A stretch of 64,000 nucleotides of DNA, taken from assembly GCA_964509295.1 (NCBI GenBank), contig CAZDWS010000006.1, positions 62,001-126,000 on the forward strand. The letters are read 5' to 3'. Below are positions 59,813 to 64,000 of this stretch, piece after piece (the stretch's first letter is position 1; each line of letters opens with the position of its first letter). The stretch is from JBGSQR01 sp964509295. GTDB lineage: Bacteria; Desulfobacterota; Desulfuromonadia; Geobacterales; Pseudopelobacteraceae. Both the position numbers and the translations under genes were made by a program. The notes under the pieces are model-generated. The model did no database searches and was not told the DNA's origin. It worked only from the letters and a program-made list of their open reading frames with translations.

Positions 59813-60098
59813 CTGGTTAGATTTAACTGTTTTTAGCATATTTACACTAGTAGTAGTTTTTTTTGGCGTTCCATTTTCTATATATTTGATCAAAAAGGGA
59901 ATAGAGGGCTTCGTGAAGTACAGATTTAGTAAATTGCCTAAAAACTATCTTATTGACTCAGGGTTAGGAACTTATTCTTTAGAAATAATTTTTTATGGAC
60001 TGTTTTTATTTATATTTTCTTTTTGGTATCTCTTTTTTGACAAAGGTGGGCAATTATTTAATTGTATAAATGGAGTAAGATTCTTTTTAACTAAGTAA
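59799..60098 (+). CDS. small membrane protein, candidate immunity protein to the RHS tip
   Basis: The protein (99 residues) starts at a TTG (59799) preceded by GGAGGAGG five bases upstream, inside the last codons of the RHS gene; the overlap is 14 bp. The frame extends to an ATG at 59763, but that start has no ribosome site. It has two clear membrane segments, FSIFTLVVVFFGVPFSIYLI near residue 10 and LEIIFYGLFLFIFSFWYLFF near residue 60, joined by a basic stretch. I recognise no family. Position directly after a polymorphic toxin, coupling to it, small size and shared AT-richness are the usual marks of an immunity gene, and a membrane immunity protein fits a membrane-active tip. Confidence 0.65.
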   Translation: MRIDNWLDLTVFSIFTLVVVFFGVPFSIYLIKKGIEGFVKYRFSKLPKNYLIDSGLGTYSLEIIFYGLFLFIFSFWYLFFDKGGQLFNCINGVRFFLTK

Positions 60099-60108
60099 GT
60101 GTATTTTG

Positions 60109-60250
60109 GGGGACTACCAAGGGGACGAGAGACTACCTGAATTTGCCCCGAAATCGTGGATAGTCAGTTAAGCTGCAAGTTTTAGTTGATCGACCTTATG
60201 TGGGGTCCGATACCCCAGGGATTAGGCGAAGGGGACGGCCAGGGGGACGT
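60109..60250. repeat. REP-like GGGGAC direct repeats with hairpin
   Basis: Two imperfect 20-bp direct repeats with the pattern GGGGACnnCCAnGGGGACGn lie at 60109-60128 and 60231-60250 (16 of 20 identical). Between them TGGGGT-CCGAT-ACCCCA (60201-60217) forms a hairpin. They stand immediately upstream of the RAYT gene. The rest of this 196-bp gap is non-coding. Confidence 0.6.
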
Positions 60251-60294
60251 ACTTAAAAATTTTACTAAACATTTTTTTCTGATATTTTCCCACT

Positions 60295-61053
60295 ATGCCT
60301 CGCTCCTCTCGGATTGACATACCGAATCTGCTCCAACACGTAATCGTGCGGGGTATTGAAAAACGCGATATTTTTATTAGCGACGACGACCGCCTTGATT
60401 TTGTTCGGCGCTATTCAAAACTCCTCGAATCAACCGGGACAGAATGCCTAGCATGGTCTCTGATGTCGAACCACTTCCACTTGCTGTTGCGCACAGCTGA
60501 CATCCCGCTTTCAAGATTTATGAGGCGGTTGCTTACCGGTTATGCCGTCAAGTTTAATCGCCGTCATGATCGAACCAGCCATCTTTTTCAGAACCGCTAC
60601 AAATCAATTGTCTGTGATGAAGAAGAATATCTGCTTGAATTGGTTCGCTATATTCATCTCAATCCGCTTCGCGCTGGCTTGGTCTCCACACTTGAAGACC
60701 TTGATAACTATCCTTGGTGTGGACACTCTGTCCTTATGAAAAGAAACGAACTGCCTGGACAGGAAACAGCCGAAATTCTCTCAAGATTTGCCAAGACCGT
60801 ATCAACCGCCAGCAAGAATTATCGCTCATTCATAAATGACGGCATTACAATGGGGCGAAGAAATGACCTGGTTGGGATCGGTGTTTTTCGGTCTGGCGAG
60901 TCACCTGATCCTGAATTGAAGGATAGCCGCGTACTGGGGAGAGGGGATTTTGTTGAACAAATTCTTCTGCATACCGAAAAGGTCTGTTCCGGCAAAGCAA
61001 ACACCCTTGATCAGATAATTGAAATTGTTCTTTGGGAGTTAGGCATACCTTAA
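60295..61053 (+). CDS. REP-associated Y1/HUH transposase (catalytic part)
   Basis: This 252-residue single-strand DNA transposase of the IS200-like Y1 family has the start MPRSSRIDIPNLLQHVIVRG, the HUH metal site in SNHFHLLLR near residue 62, and the probable catalytic tyrosine in VRYIHLNPLRAGLV at residue 119. RAYTs cut and mobilise REP-type hairpins. After IVLWELGIP the frame hits TAA (61051-61053) but resumes without shift into a helix-turn-helix segment (next entry), so the protein appears to have lost its C-terminal domain through a nonsense mutation. It may still be expressed as the truncated form. Confidence 0.85.
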   Translation: MPRSSRIDIPNLLQHVIVRGIEKRDIFISDDDRLDFVRRYSKLLESTGTECLAWSLMSNHFHLLLRTADIPLSRFMRRLLTGYAVKFNRRHDRTSHLFQNRYKSIVCDEEEYLLELVRYIHLNPLRAGLVSTLEDLDNYPWCGHSVLMKRNELPGQETAEILSRFAKTVSTASKNYRSFINDGITMGRRNDLVGIGVFRSGESPDPELKDSRVLGRGDFVEQILLHTEKVCSGKANTLDQIIEIVLWELGIP

Positions 61054-61254
61054 ACAGAACTGATGACGCGGAAACGGTTTATACAATTGGCTGACGCGCG
61101 AAGCATTATCTGCCATATCGCCTATCTCTCAGGTTATAGAGGAGTCGATATAGCCCGTCGGCTTAAAATCTCAGGGCCAGGTGTGACTGTTGCAGCCAGG
61201 CGAGGGAAATGCCTTATCGAGACATTTCCGCAACTACTAACGCTTGTCAGTTGA
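61054..61254 (+). pseudogene. detached C-terminal DnaA-like HTH of the RAYT
   Basis: In the same frame as the transposase, directly after its TAA, 66 codons read TELMTRKRFIQLADARSIIC and then GVDIARRLKISGPGVTVAAR, the DnaA domain IV-like helix-turn-helix that ends long RAYT proteins in this lineage. A Met at 61063 could restart translation, but no ribosome site is visible. Taken together 60295-61254 would be one 319-residue gene interrupted by a stop. Confidence 0.7.
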
Positions 61255-61368
61255 GGTTTATAGTAAAGTTTTTAAGAACGTCCCCATAGTAAAGAGCGTC
61301 TATATAGGACTACAAAGGTTTTACTGATGCTTATTATGTGTTTGAAATAATTATCTAAAGGATTACAA

Positions 61369-61593
61369 ATGGATTATCGCCAAATCGCCAAAGGACTTTT
61401 GCAGGAGCATCCCCAGACTATCGCGGTGGCGTTGGCCAGGCTGGAGCCGGAGCATTCCAGTGAAATTATCAAGCTGCTGCCTTCCTTTATTCAGGCTGAT
61501 CTGATCAGCCGGATCGTAAGGATTGACCAGTTACCGGATGAGGTGCTTGAAGAGGTTGATATTCTGCTGAATTCGCTGCTGAACCGTCGTTGA
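61369..61593 (+). CDS. stand-alone FliG middle domain protein
   Basis: This 74-residue protein matches the middle domain of the flagellar rotor protein FliG. It has LLQEHPQTIAVALARLEPEH, then IIKLLPSFIQADLISRIV. The EHPQR motif that contacts FliM is intact: E13-H14-P15-Q16 and R48, the same 35-residue spacing as E125 and R160 of known FliG. The N-terminal and C-terminal FliG domains are absent and no flagellar gene is near. AAAGGA lies 7 bases before the ATG, so it looks like a real gene. Function unknown; a detached adaptor or a domain relic are both possible. Confidence 0.72.
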   Translation: MDYRQIAKGLLQEHPQTIAVALARLEPEHSSEIIKLLPSFIQADLISRIVRIDQLPDEVLEEVDILLNSLLNRR

Positions 61594-61637
61594 TAAGGAA
61601 GGACTTTTGCCTGGCTGGTACTTTAAAGTAGTTCAGA

Positions 61638-63755
61638 TTAATAACTAATACCATTCCTCAGCATCCGTTCGATCTCTTCTGGCGCAACCGGTCTGCTGAA
61701 GAAAAAACCCTGCATTTCGTCGCAATCATGGAATGACAGAAAGTCTACCTGGGCTTGAGTTTCAACACCCTCGGCAATAACACTGAGTTTCAGGGTTTTT
61801 GCCATGGTGATGATGATTTCTGCAATTGCTGCATCATCAGGGTTTGTGGAGATGTCTGTTACAAAGGAACGGTCTATTTTCAGGCGGGTGATGGGGAAAT
61901 GTTTCAGGTAGGACAATGATGAATAACCGGTGCCGAAGTCGTCAATGGCCAGGTCGATCCCCATTCCTTTAAGTTTGTTTAAAATGCTGATGTTTGTTTC
62001 AGCATTTTTCATGATAGTACTTTCGGTTATTTCCAGTTCCAGCCATTGTGGCGCCAGGCCCGTTTCCAGCAAAGTGGTTGCAATGGTCTCATCCAGGCCG
62101 CTCTGACTGAACTGCCTGGCTGACAGATTGATTGCAATTCTTACCGGAGGTAGCCCCTTGTTCTGCCAGGTTTTGTTTTGACGGCAGGCGGTATGTATGA
62201 CCCACTCTCCAATAGGTACAATATAACCGGTTTCCTCTGCCAGATAGATGAATTTGTCCGGAGCAATAATGCCCAACTCCGGGTGGTTCCAGCGCAGCAG
62301 CGCTTCAACACCTACAATTGTACCTGACTTGTCATTGACCAGAGGCTGATAGAGCAGGAAGAACTCCTCCCGTTCCAATGCTTTTCGCATGGTAATTTCC
62401 AGCTTCATGCGATGCAGCACCCTGGTATTCATTTCATCTGAGAAAAACTGGAAGTTGTTGCGGTTGAATTCCTTGGCCTGGTACATGGCCAGGTCGGAAT
62501 GTTTAAGCAGGGTGTGGCTGTCTTCGCCATCCATGGGGTAAACCGCGATCCCGATGCTGGCGGTGGTGTAGATCTCGTGGCTTTCAATGAAGAATGGTTC
62601 GTAAACCAGTGCCAGAATTTTTTTGGCAGTAGAACTGATAGTTTCAACATCGGTGACGCCTGCCAGGATAATAACAAATTCATCGCCACCAAGGCGGGCC
62701 AGGGTGTCACTTTCCTGCACACAGGCTTTCAGTCTGCTGGCAATTTTCTGCAATAGTACGTCGCCAACCCGGTGCCCAAGAGTTTCGTTGACCCCTTTAA
62801 AACGGTCCAAATCAAGATAGAGTACGCCGACCAGTTGATGGTCGCGGTGAGCCTGGGCCATGGTCAGAGCCAAACGATCATGCAGCAGATTGCGGTTTGG
62901 CAGGGAGGTCAGACGGTCATAGCTGATCAGCTGCTGGATTTCACTTTCAGCTTTGATACGGGCTGTGATGTCCAGGGTTGTGCCTGAGAACAGGCGGATC
63001 TTGCCGTTTTCGCCGGTTTGCATTTCACCCAGGCTACTGACGACTATTTCTCCATCTGCAGGAGAGTTGATGCGGACACTTATATTGAAAGGGCGACCGT
63101 TTCTGGCTGAATCAAAGAAGGCTTTGCGCAGGGCTGACCGGTCATATCTGTTTACGTGGTTGAAAATCCATTTAAGCTGTACCTGAATGTGTTCTTCCTT
63201 GGATATGCCGAAAATACGGTACAGTTCGTCTGAAAAATAAATTTCGCCGGTAGTAAAATCCCATTCCCAACTGCCCATACGGGCAATACTCTGGGCCCTG
63301 GAGAGTCTGTTTTCGCTCTGCCGCAGCGATATTTCGGCCCGTTGCAGGCGTTCTCTGGTTTCTGTTTCATGAAGTGCCCGGGTGACAACCATTGGCAGCC
63401 GGTTGAGGAACGAGGTGTCTTTGATCATGTAGTCACAGGCACCGGTTCGCATCATCTGGACCGCCAGATTTGTGTCATCCAGACCTGTTACCATGATAAA
63501 CGGAGTTGTGCAGCCCAGCTCCCACATTCTGTCAATGAACGCTGCACCATTCATGTCAGGCAGAGTGTAGTCCAGAATAACCAGGTCGGCATTGTTGGAT
63601 GCCAGCCAGGTCAGGGCCCTGCTGCCTGTTGAGATGCGATTGCAACTGTAACACTCGCCTTCGAGGGTTGATGCAATCAGCTCGGAAAAAGCTTCATCAT
63701 CCTCAATGATCAGGATCTGGGTATTTTTATCTATTTGCTGCGTGGAGTCAGTCAC
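61638..63755 (-). CDS. response regulator with PAS, GGDEF and EAL domains
   Basis: This 705-residue cytoplasmic signalling protein has no membrane segments. A receiver domain (residues 10-130) has the phospho-acceptor aspartate in VILDYTLPD near 61 and acidic EDDEAF near the start. A PAS domain (about 160-270) begins MGSWEWDFTTGEIYFSDEL. GGDEF is intact in LARLGGDEFVI near residue 357 and EAL is intact in VGVEALLRWNHPE near 485, with the second metal motif AIDDFGTGYSSL. Both synthesis and hydrolysis of c-di-GMP are therefore possible. The start codon is GTG with only a weak ribosome site. No partner histidine kinase is adjacent. Confidence 0.92.
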   Translation of the reverse strand: MTDSTQQIDKNTQILIIEDDEAFSELIASTLEGECYSCNRISTGSRALTWLASNNADLVILDYTLPDMNGAAFIDRMWELGCTTPFIMVTGLDDTNLAVQMMRTGACDYMIKDTSFLNRLPMVVTRALHETETRERLQRAEISLRQSENRLSRAQSIARMGSWEWDFTTGEIYFSDELYRIFGISKEEHIQVQLKWIFNHVNRYDRSALRKAFFDSARNGRPFNISVRINSPADGEIVVSSLGEMQTGENGKIRLFSGTTLDITARIKAESEIQQLISYDRLTSLPNRNLLHDRLALTMAQAHRDHQLVGVLYLDLDRFKGVNETLGHRVGDVLLQKIASRLKACVQESDTLARLGGDEFVIILAGVTDVETISSTAKKILALVYEPFFIESHEIYTTASIGIAVYPMDGEDSHTLLKHSDLAMYQAKEFNRNNFQFFSDEMNTRVLHRMKLEITMRKALEREEFFLLYQPLVNDKSGTIVGVEALLRWNHPELGIIAPDKFIYLAEETGYIVPIGEWVIHTACRQNKTWQNKGLPPVRIAINLSARQFSQSGLDETIATTLLETGLAPQWLELEITESTIMKNAETNISILNKLKGMGIDLAIDDFGTGYSSLSYLKHFPITRLKIDRSFVTDISTNPDDAAIAEIIITMAKTLKLSVIAEGVETQAQVDFLSFHDCDEMQGFFFSRPVAPEEIERMLRNGISY

Positions 63756-63798
63756 TTATATCTTTCGCCTAATGGTATTTATGTAGGCATTTTTTGTA

Positions 63799-64000
63799 CT
63801 AATCTTCAGGCTGATTGCGCAGACGATATCCAAGGATGTTACGCTGGCGAACACGAGAAATGGCCAGTGAATTTTCCGGTACTTCAGCAGTGACGGTGGT
63901 GCCTGCTGCAACCAGCGAATTGGCACCGACCGTGACAGGTGCCACCAGTTGTACGTCGCTGCCGATAAAAGCGCCGTCTCCGATAATTGTTTTGAACTTG
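63799..64000 (-). CDS. glmU: bifunctional UDP-GlcNAc pyrophosphorylase/GlcN-1-P acetyltransferase (C-terminal fragment)
   Basis: The reverse strand from the window edge to TAG at 63799-63801 encodes 66 residues of left-handed beta-helix: KTIIGDGAFIGSDVQLVAPV, then AGTTVTAEVPENSLAISR and VRQRNILGY. The first segment is the hallmark of the GlmU acetyltransferase domain, which makes UDP-GlcNAc for lipid A and peptidoglycan. The body of the gene lies beyond the window. It precedes the GGDEF-EAL gene on the same strand by 43 bp. Confidence 0.85.
   Translation of the reverse strand, partial: KFKTIIGDGAFIGSDVQLVAPVTVGANSLVAAGTTVTAEVPENSLAISRVRQRNILGYRLRNQPED

Larger units (their letters stand above)
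60243..61285 (+). mobile_element. RAYT (REP-associated tyrosine transposase) element
   Basis: The gene is bounded by inverted repeats: GGGGACGTACTTAAAAATTT (60243-60262, continuing to 60270) and, as reverse complement, 61256-61285 ending GAACGTCCCC. The two ends match over about 28-30 bp with a few differences. Such ends are what RAYT enzymes recognise. The extra GGGGAC repeats at 60109 may be part of the same left end. Confidence 0.7.

Noticed and set aside
61051..61053. Programmed recoding of the RAYT stop
   Set aside because: The stop is TAA, which is not read as selenocysteine, and no slippery sequence or frame change is involved.
1..64000. tRNA, rRNA, CRISPR arrays, prophage or integrase genes
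   Set aside because: None seen on reading the non-coding gaps and gene products; a tRNA scan was not possible here.

Overview
The window looks like chromosome of a Geobacter-type deltaproteobacterium (Desulfuromonadales/Geobacterales: Geobacter, Trichlorobacter or Pelobacter propionicus-like). The basis is protein style, moderate GC, the gene order lysS-lolC-lolD-bamA-skp-lpxD-fabZ-lpxA-(gnnA-gnnB)-lpxB, and a RAYT transposase of the kind common in these genomes. No rRNA, tRNA or CRISPR array was seen. Species assignment is inference.

Region 1 (1-18150), outer-surface polysaccharide. A long minus-strand block runs from a Trm112-family protein and waaF through an MsbA-type flippase into a nucleotide-sugar module (rfbF, rfbG, an RmlC-like epimerase and a TylC3-type C-methyltransferase, predicted to make a CDP-activated C-methyl branched deoxysugar). 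It continues into an aminosugar module (perosamine-synthase-like aminotransferase, NeuD/PglD-like acyltransferase, Gmd, predicted to make GDP-N-acylperosamine), a CmcI-type methyltransferase and six or seven glycosyltransferases. A short plus-strand pair (LPS kinase and GT9) faces the next block.

Region 2 (18150-34144), envelope assembly. This is one tight minus-strand array: lysS, lolC/E, lolD, bamA, skp, lpxD, fabZ, lpxA, gnnA-like, gnnB-like, lpxB, a lipid A acyltransferase, a PAP2 phosphatase, waaA and lpxK. Most junctions overlap or abut. The gnnA/gnnB pair between lpxA and lpxB predicts lipid A built on 2,3-diamino-2,3-dideoxyglucose.

Region 3 (34145-52467), mostly housekeeping: an NHL-propeller lipoprotein, RNase E/G, an ArsS-like radical SAM protein with LarE, serC-serA, a class II aldolase, the tRNA selenouridine synthase mnmH, a PilZ protein, panB-panC behind a structured, terminator-bearing leader, glgC and uvrA. 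Several clear intrinsic terminators and sigma70-type promoters lie here.

Region 4 (52468-61600), accessory. It holds a 2354-residue exported protein with teneurin-like architecture (PASTA repeats, TTR-like domain, six-bladed NHL propeller, YD/RHS shell, RHS core) ending in a small glycine-rich AT-rich tip. The tip overlaps by 14 bp a 99-residue membrane protein that is a candidate immunity factor. Beside it are a RAYT (HUH Y1 transposase) element with matching inverted ends, whose gene is split by an in-frame TAA, and an orphan 74-residue FliG middle domain with an intact EHPQR motif.

Region 5 (61638-64000): a REC-PAS-GGDEF-EAL cyclic-di-GMP protein and the C-terminal end of glmU running off the window edge.

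Starts were adjusted where a ribosome binding site, promoter or family N-terminus argued for it; alternatives are stated in the entries. Functional calls rest on motif and family recognition by eye; no search was run.
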